Source: Paraburkholderia ginsengiterrae (GTDB taxonomy: Bacteria > Pseudomonadota > Gammaproteobacteria > Burkholderiales > Burkholderiaceae). Taken from it: DNA of 64,000 nucleotides. The stretch is taken from contig NZ_LXKA01000110.1 of NCBI RefSeq assembly GCF_001645125.1, positions 124,001 to 188,000 of the forward strand. Direction: 5' to 3'. Both the position numbers and the translations under genes were made by a program. This document shows, in pieces, positions 28,548 through 36,448 of the stretch (position 1 is the stretch's first letter; the number at the start of each line of letters is the position of its first letter). Under the pieces are notes generated by a model, which searched no databases, was not told where the DNA came from, and worked only from the letters and a program-made list of their open reading frames with translations.

Positions 28548-29249
28548 TTACTGCGGCTTCACTTCCTTCTGGTCGCGCAACTGTGCGCTGAGTTGCTGAT
28601 ACTTGAGCCGCGCCGCCGGATCGCCCTGAGCCGCCGCAGCGGCGTAATAGGCGCGCGCGACATTGAGGTTCTTGTCCACTCCGTCGCCGCCTCGTTCGTA
28701 GAACGAGCCGGTCACGTATTGCGCGGTCATGTCGCCGCCCTGCGCCGCTTTCTTGTACCAGACGAACGCCTGCTTGTTGTCGCGCTCGGTGCCGCGGCCA
28801 TCGAGGAACTGGTTGGCGAGCGCGAGCTCGGCCTGCACGTGGCCTTGCATCGCCGCCTTCAGGAACCAGCGATGCGCCTCGACCGGATCGCGCCCGACGA
28901 ACTCGCCATCGTCATACATCTTGCCGTACACATACTGCGCGTGCGACATGTTGGCGTCGGCCGCCTTGCGAAGCCACTTTTTGCCTTCGTCGACGTTGGC
29001 TGGACCGCCTTCGCCATTGAGCAGCATCATGGCGTAGTTGAACTCCGCGAGCCGGCTGCCATGCTCCGCGGCCTTGCGGAATTCGGCGAGCGCCGCGCCC
29101 ATATTGCCGGCGTTGTAATCGGCGACTGCGGTTTGCGTCTCCGGATCGCTCGGCTTCGTGGCGCTGCTCTGCGCGTAGGCCGTCACATTCGCCATCAACG
29201 CCGCTGCCACCGCTACACGCAGCACGACACCCTGCACCATCCACTTCAT
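28548..29249 (-). CDS. Secreted Sel1/TPR-repeat protein
   Basis: A 233-residue protein with a signal peptide (hydrophobic about 8-24, cleavage near AYAQS). It is followed by five or six Sel1-like repeats of about 36 residues, for example AEFNYAMMLLNGEGGPANVDEGKKWLRKAAD and VQAELALANQFLDGRGTERDNKQAFVWYKKAA. Such proteins are periplasmic interaction scaffolds. The start overlaps the stop of the aldolase gene (ATGA), so it is translated with it, an odd pairing. A frame start further upstream lacks a signal peptide and lies inside the aldolase gene. Exact role unknown. Confidence 0.85.
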   Translation of the reverse strand: MKWMVQGVVLRVAVAAALMANVTAYAQSSATKPSDPETQTAVADYNAGNMGAALAEFRKAAEHGSRLAEFNYAMMLLNGEGGPANVDEGKKWLRKAADANMSHAQYVYGKMYDDGEFVGRDPVEAHRWFLKAAMQGHVQAELALANQFLDGRGTERDNKQAFVWYKKAAQGGDMTAQYVTGSFYERGGDGVDKNLNVARAYYAAAAAQGDPAARLKYQQLSAQLRDQKEVKPQ

Positions 29250-30028
29250 GACCTGACCTCCTGCAACGCCTGACGAGTTGCGCGCAACATCCACATGACG
29301 TCGGCGGCTAAAGCAATAAATCGAAAACCTGCATCGCGATGCTGCCTGGCGCTCGCGGCGTCCATGGCAAAAATGCCGGCGGCAATGCCGGCCTTGTCCG
29401 CGGCGCTGACAATGCGCGCCATGGCGGCCTGCACGTCGGCATGCTTCGAGTCGCCGAGGTGACCGAGGCTCGCGGCCAGATCGGCCGGTCCGACAAACAG
29501 GCAATCGACGCCGGGTGTCGCGGCGATCTTGTCCACTTCCTGCAGGCCGCGCGCCGACTCGATCTGCACGATGGTCGCGATCTGCGCGTTGGCCGTCTGC
29601 ACATAGTCACGCCGCATGCCGTAGCCTCCCGCCCGCACCACGCCGGCGACACCGCGCTTGCCCTCGGGCGCCCCGGCACCCGGAAATTGCGTGAGGCTGA
29701 CGGCATGAGCCGCTTCCTCCGCGGACTCGATATTCGGAAACATCAGCGTGCGCGCTCCCGCATCCAGCACGCGCTTGACGAGCCACGCCTCGCTGGCCGG
29801 CACGCGCACCACCGGCTCGCTCGGCAGATGCGCGGCGGCAATCGCGCGCAACTGTGACGTGACGTCGCCGCTATCGTTGGGCGCATGCTCCATGTCGATC
29901 AGCAGCCAGTCGAATCCGGCGTGCGCGAGCGCTTCGGCCGCGGCATCGCTGCCGAGCGAAAGCCATAGCCCGAACAGCGGATCGGTTTCCGTCAGACGTT
30001 GCTTGAGGGGATTGGTGAAGGTGCTCAT
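29246..30028 (-). CDS. HpcH/HpaI-family class II aldolase
   Basis: A 260-residue divalent-metal aldolase of the family that cleaves 2-keto-3-deoxy sugar acids or 4-hydroxy-2-oxo-heptanedioate into pyruvate or a similar product and an aldehyde. Family motifs are FDWLLIDMEHAPND with the catalytic histidine, GARTLMFPNIESAEEA, the metal-binding glutamate in VQIESARGL, and VDCLFVGPADLAASLG with the aspartate ligand. Start at 30028, preceded by GGAG 8 bases away. No catabolic genes flank it, so its substrate is open. It overlaps the Sel1-repeat gene. Confidence 0.88.
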   Translation of the reverse strand: MSTFTNPLKQRLTETDPLFGLWLSLGSDAAAEALAHAGFDWLLIDMEHAPNDSGDVTSQLRAIAAAHLPSEPVVRVPASEAWLVKRVLDAGARTLMFPNIESAEEAAHAVSLTQFPGAGAPEGKRGVAGVVRAGGYGMRRDYVQTANAQIATIVQIESARGLQEVDKIAATPGVDCLFVGPADLAASLGHLGDSKHADVQAAMARIVSAADKAGIAAGIFAMDAASARQHRDAGFRFIALAADVMWMLRATRQALQEVRS

Positions 30029-30276
30029 CGCGGCGCTCCAGCGCAAGGAGAACACGCCTTGCCTGAGACGCGGGACGGCATGCCGCGCTGACCGGGCATG
30101 CAGAAACTAAGAGGATGGCGCAGGCCGTAGCGGCCTGGATGCCTGCTGCGGCGCATTGCGGTGACCGGCATGTCTCGCTCCGTGTGGTTATCGGAGCGAT
30201 CATACCGTGACAATAACGCGAGGGTTGGTGCGCCCTGCAAGGGCACTTCCCGCGGAGCGCGCGGGCGGCGCTGGAT

Positions 30277-30723
30277 TTAGTCGCGAACCACGTCGGCCCA
30301 GCAATTCGGCGTCTCGTACAGACGCACCTTATGCAGGCGCAGATTCACGCCGTAGTGTGCGTCGTAGACGTTCGCGAGGATGTCGAACGCGACGGCGGCG
30401 AGATTTTCCACGGTCGGAATGCGGTCGAGCACGACCGTCTTGTGGCCGGCCATGGTCTCCAGAAAGCCGCGCACCTGCGTGTCGCCTTCGTAAACGAGGA
30501 AGGCATGGTCCCACTTGTCGATCAGATGCTCGACGGCGAGCGACTTCACGTCGGCGAAGTCCATCACCATGCCGCGATCAGGCGCGCCTTCGGTGTCGAC
30601 CAGATCGCCTTGCAGCGTGATTTCGAGCACGTAGCGATGCCCGTGCAGATTCCGGCACTGGCTGCGGTGGTCGGGAATGCGGTGACCCGCGTCGAATTCG
30701 AGTTTTCGTGTAATCGTCAGCAC
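30277..30723 (-). CDS. queD: 6-carboxy-5,6,7,8-tetrahydropterin synthase QueD
   Basis: A 148-residue zinc enzyme that converts dihydroneopterin triphosphate to 6-carboxytetrahydropterin, the second step towards queuosine. Zinc ligands are H14, H27 and H29 (block CRNLHGH) and the catalytic cysteine is C23. The block WDHAFLVYEGD also fits. It is the last gene of queC-queE-queD, 6 bases after queE. Confidence 0.96.
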   Translation of the reverse strand: MLTITRKLEFDAGHRIPDHRSQCRNLHGHRYVLEITLQGDLVDTEGAPDRGMVMDFADVKSLAVEHLIDKWDHAFLVYEGDTQVRGFLETMAGHKTVVLDRIPTVENLAAVAFDILANVYDAHYGVNLRLHKVRLYETPNCWADVVRD

Positions 30724-30729
30724 GGCAAA

Positions 30730-31362
30730 TCAGGGAATGTTCAGATACTTGTGGGTCTGCATCGACAGGCGCCATTGCGGATGGCGTTTGCACCAGTCGA
30801 TCGCGAGCCTGGTGTTGATATCGCGCGACGGACCGTCCATCGGCTGGACGAGGAAATACTCGAAGTCGAGCTTCGCATACTCGGACAAACGCTGGTTGTC
30901 CTGCGGAATCACGACCTTCAGTTCGTTGCCTTTGGTCACAACGAGCGGCGCGTCGGCCTTCGGGCTCACGCAGATCCAGTCGATCGTCTCGAGCACCGGC
31001 AGCGAGCCGTTGGTTTCAATCGCGATCTCGAAACCGGCGGCATGCAACGCGTCGACCAGCGGCGGGTCGATCTGCAGCATCGGCTCGCCGCCCGTGCACA
31101 CCACGAAGCGCTGGCCCTCACCTTCTGGCCATTGCGATGCGATCATCTGCACCAGTTCTGCAGCCGTGCGGTACTTGCCGCCGTTCTCGCCATCCGTGCC
31201 GACGAAATCGGTATCGCAGAAGCGGCACACGGCCTCGGCACGATCTTCTTCGCGGCCCGACCACAGGTTGCAGCCGGCGAACCGGCAGAAGACAGCCGGA
31301 CGCCCGGCATTCGCGCCCTCGCCCTGCAACGTGTAGAAGATTTCCTTGACCGCGTACGTCAT
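30730..31362 (-). CDS. queE: 7-carboxy-7-deazaguanine synthase QueE
   Basis: A 210-residue radical-SAM enzyme that rearranges carboxytetrahydropterin to 7-carboxy-7-deazaguanine. The iron-sulfur cysteines are C31, C46 and C49, that is CX14CX2C instead of the usual CX3CX2C. The same atypical spacing is known from Burkholderia multivorans QueE, which needs no auxiliary cluster. The SAM-binding motif VCTGGEPMLQ is present. Middle gene of the operon, 60 bases after queC. Confidence 0.97.
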   Translation of the reverse strand: MTYAVKEIFYTLQGEGANAGRPAVFCRFAGCNLWSGREEDRAEAVCRFCDTDFVGTDGENGGKYRTAAELVQMIASQWPEGEGQRFVVCTGGEPMLQIDPPLVDALHAAGFEIAIETNGSLPVLETIDWICVSPKADAPLVVTKGNELKVVIPQDNQRLSEYAKLDFEYFLVQPMDGPSRDINTRLAIDWCKRHPQWRLSMQTHKYLNIP

Positions 31363-31422
31363 GCTGCTTTCTGCCCTGTATTCCTGAAATGAGTGGCCGG
31401 CGCCGCGCCGGTGCGCGACACG

Positions 31423-32154
31423 TCAGACCGGCTCGGTCACCTTCTCGCCTGCCAGATACGCTTCATAGCCGCGCTTGCGCAAGCGGCACGCCGGGCATTC
31501 ACCACAGCCGAAGCCCCAGTCATGCAACTCGGAGCGCTCGCCGACGTAGCAGGTATGCGTCTCGACGCGCACCAGCTCGACCAGTTCTTCACCGCCCAGT
31601 TCGTGCGCGAGACGCCACGTATCGGCCTTGTCGAGCCACATCAGCGGTGTCTCGAGCTGGAAGCGCGCGTCCATGCCGAGATTCAGCGCGACCTGCAGCG
31701 CCTTCATGGTGTCGTCGCGGCAATCGGGATAGCCCGAAAAATCGGTCTCGCACATGCCGCCGACTAGCACCTGCAAACCACGCCGATAAGCAATTGCCGC
31801 GGCGATGGTCATGAACATCAGATTGCGGCCCGGCACGAACGTGTTCGGCAAACCGTTGGTTGCCGCTTCGATCTCGATTTCGCGCGTCATTGCGGTATCG
31901 CTGATCGAGCCGAGCACCGACAGGTCGATCATATGATCGTCGCCGAGGCGGTCAGCCCAAGCGGGGAACGCGCGCACAATGGCGTGACGAAACCCTTCGC
32001 GACATTCAAGCTCGACGCGGTGCCGCTGACCGTAATCGAAGCCCAGCGTCTCAACCGTTTCATAACGTTCGAGCGCCCAGGCAAGGCACGTGGCCGAGTC
32101 CTGGCCGCCGGAAAACAGCACCAGAGCGCTACGTTTAGCGTTGTTGCGGATCAC
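31423..32154 (-). CDS. queC: 7-cyano-7-deazaguanine synthase QueC
   Basis: A 243-residue ATP-pyrophosphatase enzyme that converts carboxydeazaguanine to preQ0. The PP-loop is SGGQDS (15-20); the C-terminal zinc site is built from the cysteines of [10 protein letters not shown] and the upstream TCYVG. I choose the GTG at 32154: GGAG lies 7 bases before it, and the protein then starts [17 protein letters not shown] as expected. The frame remains open upstream but that sequence is not family-like. First gene of queC-queE-queD. Confidence 0.95.
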   Translation of the reverse strand: MIRNNAKRSALVLFSGGQDSATCLAWALERYETVETLGFDYGQRHRVELECREGFRHAIVRAFPAWADRLGDDHMIDLSVLGSISDTAMTREIEIEAATNGLPNTFVPGRNLMFMTIAAAIAYRRGLQVLVGGMCETDFSGYPDCRDDTMKALQVALNLGMDARFQLETPLMWLDKADTWRLAHELGGEELVELVRVETHTCYVGERSELHDWGFGCGECPACRLRKRGYEAYLAGEKVTEPV

Positions 32155-32350
32155 CGTGAAACTCCGTGAATGATGAGTGCCACGTCGCGCTGCGCGAGGT
32201 GCGCCATGCAAGCAACGCGGCGCGACGCGTGCCGGCACGGGTGCCGGTCCAAAGCAGTATAGGCCGCGCCTTCCGCATGCAGAGTCGCTGGGCGCTTATA
32301 CCGTCAATCGTCGGGCGTTGGGTTCGGTGCTGATTGCGGCGTTGCCGCGC

Positions 32351-32364
32351 GTCACCCGGGTGAC
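32351..32364. other. 14-bp perfect palindrome upstream of queC
   Basis: GTCACCCGGGTGAC is a perfect dyad without a gap, about 200 bases upstream of queC. It could be an operator; no protein can be assigned. Confidence 0.35.
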
Positions 32365-32488
32365 TCATTCATGTGACCCGCTCACGCGCAAGTCCTTGAA
32401 CTGGCGCGATTTTATCACGCGGCGCCAAATGCCGCCGAGCGCGCGACACACCCCAGCCGGCGCAACGCGTTTCCGTCAGAAAAGGAAA

Positions 32489-32519
32489 AGCCCCAGGAAT
32501 CTTGCGATTTCCTGGGGCT
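32489..32519 (-). terminator. Terminator of tRNA-Phe
   Basis: An 11-bp perfect stem AGCCCCAGGAA (32489-32499) with TTCCTGGGGCT (32509-32519). On the minus strand it is followed by TTTTCCTTTTC. Confidence 0.85.
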
Positions 32520-32525
32520 GAATCC

Positions 32526-32601
32526 TGGTGGCCTGGGACGGAATCGAACCATCGACACGCGGATTTTCAATCCGCTGCTCTACCAACTGAGCTACCGGGC
32601 C
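32526..32601 (-). tRNA. tRNA-Phe (GAA)
   Basis: A 76-nt tRNA on the minus strand with an encoded CCA. The anticodon stem GCGGA/TCCGC encloses the loop with GAA. The D-arm GCTCAGTTGGTAGAGC and T-arm GATGG-TTCGATT-CCGTC are normal. The acceptor stem GGCCCGG pairs with CCAGGCC and so carries a C5-A68 mismatch where most tRNA-Phe have C-G. A good promoter and terminator flank it. Confidence 0.97.
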
Positions 32602-32614
32602 AACGAAGAACGAA

Positions 32615-32643
32615 ATCATATCAAAGGGTCAGCAGCAGGGCAA
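32615..32643 (-). promoter_or_regulatory. Sigma-70 promoter of tRNA-Phe
   Basis: On the minus strand TTGCCC (32638-32643), a 17-bp spacer and TATGAT (32615-32620) lie 14 bases before the tRNA 5' end. Confidence 0.75.
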
Positions 32644-32754
32644 GCCCCCTCTCGAAAAAATCTGTGAAGCCGAAATTCTCGCGGATCACGGCCTGTTCAC
32701 CTGCATTGCTTACCCGTCTGACTTATTGACTTGAACTGGCTGACTTGACGTGAC

Positions 32755-33444
32755 TTACTCGCCTTTGTTCTTGCCGAGATCGACACCGAGTTGTTTGAGC
32801 TTGCGATACAGGTGCGTGCGCTCCAACCCCGTCTTCTCCGCCACCCGCGTCATGCTGCCGTTCTCGCGTGCGAGGTGATATTCGAAGTAAGCGCGCTCGA
32901 ACGCATCGCGTGCGTCGCGCAACGGGATGTCGAACGAGATCGATGCCGTCTGCGCGGCCAGCGCGCCACTGCCCATACCGTCGGCCGAGAGCATCGGCAA
33001 CGCCGCCGCCGAAGCCACCGCCGCCGCGCTGACCGGCAACACCGGCTTGGCCGCCGCGCCGCCCGGCGCGCCCGCCGCATTGCCGCGCGCCAGCCCCTGC
33101 TCGACCGCCTTCAGCAGCTTCTGCAGCGCAATCGGCTTCTCGAGGAAATTGAGCGCACCGATCTTGGTGGCCTCAACCGCCGTATCGATCGTAGCGTGGC
33201 CGGACATCATGATTACCGGCATGGTGAGCTGCCCCTGCGCGGCCCATTCCTTGAGCAAGGTCACACCGTCGGTGTCGGGCATCCAGATGTCGAGCAACAC
33301 CAGGTCGGACGCCTGGCGCAAGCGGAACTCGCGCGCTTCCTGCGCGTTTTCCGCGGCCTCCACGACATGCCCTTCGTCGCTCAGGATCTCCGAGAGCAAT
33401 TCCCGGATGCCCATTTCATCATCTACCACCAGGATGGTTGCCAT
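32755..33444 (-). CDS. NtrX-like response regulator lacking the AAA+ domain
   Basis: A 229-residue regulator. The receiver domain (about 3-118) has D8-D9, phospho-acceptor D52 and the lysine in NFLEKPIALQ. Instead of the sigma-54-activating AAA+ domain of NtrX and NtrC there is an Ala/Pro/Gly-rich linker (about 120-170). A Fis-type helix-turn-helix (about 180-222, NGSMTRVAEKTGLERTHLYRKLKQLG) ends the protein and resembles the NtrX C-terminus. It cannot be a sigma-54 activator and probably represses or modulates directly. Its ATG follows the ntrY stop without a gap (TAAATG), so both are made together. Confidence 0.9.
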   Translation of the reverse strand: MATILVVDDEMGIRELLSEILSDEGHVVEAAENAQEAREFRLRQASDLVLLDIWMPDTDGVTLLKEWAAQGQLTMPVIMMSGHATIDTAVEATKIGALNFLEKPIALQKLLKAVEQGLARGNAAGAPGGAAAKPVLPVSAAAVASAAALPMLSADGMGSGALAAQTASISFDIPLRDARDAFERAYFEYHLARENGSMTRVAEKTGLERTHLYRKLKQLGVDLGKNKGE

Positions 33445-35859
33445 TTACGCTGCCCTTGTCTGCACTGTTGCTTTTGTGTTTCCGTGCGACGCACCGCCGT
33501 GCGCCGGACGCGACCCTGCCTCAGGCGCCGCGGTATCGTCCGCGAGCTGAAGGAAGAGGATCGAAATTTGCGCGCCCTCGATCACATCGCCAGCCTTCAT
33601 GCGATTGCGAATGTCGATGCGCGCGCCGTGTTCGTCGACGATCTTCTTGACCATCGCCAGACCCAAACCCGTGCCTTTGGCCTTGGTCGTCACGTAAGGT
33701 TCGAATGCACGTGTGAGGATACGCGCGGGAAAGCCCGGTCCATTATCCGACACGGTCAGCCGCACCGCGACGTGAACCTTGCCTTCCGCGTCGGGGTCTC
33801 CGTATTCTACTGTCCTCGTCTCGAGCAACACATGGGGGTGCTCGACTTCGGCAACCGCGTCCTGCGCGTTCTGCAGCAGGTTGTGAATCACCTGGCGCAA
33901 TTGCGTCGCGTCGCCGCGAATGGCGGGCAACGCCGCCAGCTCTACCTGGATCGCACCCTTGCCTTCTTCGATACCGTACAGCGTCAATACTTCGCTGACC
34001 AGATCATTCAGTTGCAGATGAGCAAGCACCGCCGGCGGCGTGCGCGCATAGTCGCGGAAATTGTCGACCATCTGCTTCATTGCCGCGACCTGATTCACGA
34101 TCGTGGTCGCGCCGCGCTTCAACACATCCGCGTCCGACGGTGACAGCTTTTCGGCAAGCTTCATTTGCAGACGCTCGGCGGAAAGCTGGATCGGCGTGAG
34201 CGGATTCTTGATTTCATGCGCGAGCCGCCGCGCGACTTCGCCCCAGGCGATCGAACGCTGCGCGGAGATCACGTCCGAAATATCGTCGAACACCACCACA
34301 TAGCCGGACGTCTGCAAGTCTTCCGCGTCGCGCTCTGCGGCGGAGACGAGGCGCGCGCCGCGCACGAGCAAGGTGAGCGGCTCGGTTTCGCCCGGCACCT
34401 GAATCGAGAACTGCTGCTGCCAATGGCCGCGATCGTCGTGACCGTCGCCGCTGGCGGCTTCGCGATCGGCAAACGCCTTGCGGACCATGCCGCCGAATTC
34501 GCTCAACACGCTGATCTGATCGAGCGCCGAACCGAGCACCGTCTGAAACGGCTGGCGGAAAATCCGCTCGGCACCGCGATTGGCGGTGGTGAGCCTGAAC
34601 TGCCGGTCGAACACGAACACGCCCGCGGTCAGGTTCGCGAGAATGCTTTCCAGATACGACTTCGAATGCTCCAGCGCGATGCGGTTGTTTTCGACCGCGG
34701 CACGCGCTTCGGACAACTGCCGCGTCATCGCATTGAACGACTGGGTGAGGAAGCCCAGTTCATCACGCGACTTGATTTCCCGCTTCGGCGTGTAGTCGCC
34801 TTCGGTCACTTCCTTCGTGCCCTGCGCGAGCAGGAACAACGGCCGCGCAAGCTGATTGCCGAGCGCCAGCGCCAGCATCATCGCAATGAAGGTGGCCAGG
34901 AACAGCGCAAGCGTCAGCGTGCCGATGTACATCTTGCGCAGACCCGTGCGGCCAAGCGCCTTCTCCTGGTATTCGCGGTAGGCGCGCTGCACCGCGTCCG
35001 CATTGCGAGCGAGCGTGGGCGAGACCGGCTGCGTGAGTTGCAGGAAGCGCTCGGTGGGCTGCAGCAGCGCGGCGTTCGAATCGGGAATGCGCTGCACCAC
35101 GCGCAGCCGCAGCACGCCCTTGCCGCCCTGTGCGTGAGGATCGCCGTCCACTTCGCCTTCGATCGCCGCATAGCCACGGCCGCGCGCCTGATCGATCATC
35201 AGCGGCGTGGGCAAGTCGTTCGGCACGAGCGTCGCGTAGTTGCCGGAGGCCTGCGCAACGACGTGCATGTCGGGTGTCGCGCCCGACATGCTGCGCGTAG
35301 GTTCGACGATCGTCGCATCCTGCACGCCGAACTGATCGCGCAGACGCAGCAGTGTGAGCGTGGTGCCGGCGGCATCCGCGCTCGCCAGTTGCTCCGACAT
35401 CAATCGCCCCTTGGTCTGCAGGTCGGACAGCGAAGCGTCGAGCATGCCGCGTCCGAGATTCAGGCCGGAGGTGAGCGCCGTTTCAACGTTCACGTCGAAC
35501 CACGATTCAATACTGCGCGACACGAACTGATAAGAGACGACGTAAATGATTCCGCCCGGCACCACGCCGACCAGCGCCATGAAGAACGCGAGTTTCGCCA
35601 GCAGCCGCGTGCCGAACTTCCCCTTTTTCAGCCGCGCGATGATGATGATGACGAGCGTCGCCACCACCAGCAGGAAGATCATCGCGACCACGAGGTTCGC
35701 GGCGTAGAGCCACTGGTAATAGCGGTCGAAGAATTCGGTATTCGCGCTGGCGGCGGCGAGCAGCACGAGCAGCAACACGGCCGTGACCGCGACCGTGGAC
35801 ACCAGCACGCGCACGACGATGCTGCTGACGCTGGTGGCGGAGCGCACTTTATTTAGCAC
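33445..35859 (-). CDS. ntrY: NtrY-like membrane sensor histidine kinase
   Basis: An 804-residue kinase. Membrane segments lie at about 13-38, 52-76, 88-112 and 311-335, with an extracytoplasmic domain between the third and fourth. A HAMP domain (about 336-390), a PAS domain (about 400-530), phospho-accepting H548 in RRLAHEIKNPLTPIQ and an ATPase domain with NLLQNAQDAV, DNGPGFP and KGTGLGLAMV follow. This is the NtrY architecture. The family handles nitrogen, redox and envelope signals; the signal here is unknown. The start overlaps the DUF4390 gene by 11 bases. Confidence 0.93.
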   Translation of the reverse strand: MLNKVRSATSVSSIVVRVLVSTVAVTAVLLLVLLAAASANTEFFDRYYQWLYAANLVVAMIFLLVVATLVIIIIARLKKGKFGTRLLAKLAFFMALVGVVPGGIIYVVSYQFVSRSIESWFDVNVETALTSGLNLGRGMLDASLSDLQTKGRLMSEQLASADAAGTTLTLLRLRDQFGVQDATIVEPTRSMSGATPDMHVVAQASGNYATLVPNDLPTPLMIDQARGRGYAAIEGEVDGDPHAQGGKGVLRLRVVQRIPDSNAALLQPTERFLQLTQPVSPTLARNADAVQRAYREYQEKALGRTGLRKMYIGTLTLALFLATFIAMMLALALGNQLARPLFLLAQGTKEVTEGDYTPKREIKSRDELGFLTQSFNAMTRQLSEARAAVENNRIALEHSKSYLESILANLTAGVFVFDRQFRLTTANRGAERIFRQPFQTVLGSALDQISVLSEFGGMVRKAFADREAASGDGHDDRGHWQQQFSIQVPGETEPLTLLVRGARLVSAAERDAEDLQTSGYVVVFDDISDVISAQRSIAWGEVARRLAHEIKNPLTPIQLSAERLQMKLAEKLSPSDADVLKRGATTIVNQVAAMKQMVDNFRDYARTPPAVLAHLQLNDLVSEVLTLYGIEEGKGAIQVELAALPAIRGDATQLRQVIHNLLQNAQDAVAEVEHPHVLLETRTVEYGDPDAEGKVHVAVRLTVSDNGPGFPARILTRAFEPYVTTKAKGTGLGLAMVKKIVDEHGARIDIRNRMKAGDVIEGAQISILFLQLADDTAAPEAGSRPAHGGASHGNTKATVQTRAA

Positions 35860-36448
35860 GTTCGGTCACCGTGAAGGTAAAGCGCTTCCATTCGGATGCG
35901 AGATTCCAGTCGCGGTTGTTCACCGCGTCGATCTGGAACGGCTTGGGCATCAACGCGATGTCGAGTTGCATGCGCACCGACGCGGTGTAGGTCTCGCCGG
36001 CATGCACGTCGTTGCGATCGATCACATGCCACGACGTAATGTGCTTGATCACCGCGAGCGCATCCTTGAGCGTGCTGAAGCCGAGCTGCAAACCACCGGA
36101 CGACACGCCCGACACGCGGTATTCACGCGTGAGCGGCTGAAACGACAGGCGGACGCTTTGCGACACGTTCACCGGCTGCTCGTCGAACCAGTACCAACGC
36201 GGCCGGCTCAGCTCGAAGTCGGTCGTGAAGTAAAGCGGAATGCCTTTGTTGACGGCGTCTTCGAGATTGTTGTTCAGGTCGAAGTCAAACCGTGCATCGA
36301 GGTTCCAGCCGGTGTTGTCGGCTTGCAGCGACGCACGCTGCACCGCGATCGAATCGGCGAGCGCCACGCCCGGCGCCGCCAGCCATACGGCCAGCGCGAT
36401 CCAGAGCACGGCAGCGAGCCGAAGCGGGAAGAAGCGTTTGATGGTCAC
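35849..36448 (-). CDS. DUF4390 domain-containing exported protein
   Basis: A 199-residue protein with a signal peptide (hydrophobic about 9-30, cleavage near ALA-DS). The mature part is a predicted beta-rich periplasmic domain (DSIAVQRASLQADNTGWNLDARFDFDLN, then PLYFTTDFELSRPRWYWFDE). DUF4390 is found mainly in betaproteobacteria and nearly always beside ntrY. The start overlaps rsmB (ATGA) and the end overlaps ntrY by 11 bases. This suggests a periplasmic partner for NtrY sensing, which is inference. Confidence 0.87.
   Translation of the reverse strand: MTIKRFFPLRLAAVLWIALAVWLAAPGVALADSIAVQRASLQADNTGWNLDARFDFDLNNNLEDAVNKGIPLYFTTDFELSRPRWYWFDEQPVNVSQSVRLSFQPLTREYRVSGVSSGGLQLGFSTLKDALAVIKHITSWHVIDRNDVHAGETYTASVRMQLDIALMPKPFQIDAVNNRDWNLASEWKRFTFTVTERAK

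Larger units (their letters stand above)
32155..32525. other. 371-bp intergenic region between queC and tRNA-Phe
   Basis: No gene seen. It contains the palindrome GTCACCCGGGTGAC (32351-32364), a possible minus-strand -10 (TATACT, 32256-32261) about 100 nt before queC without a good -35, and the tRNA-Phe terminator at 32489-32519. Confidence 0.5.
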
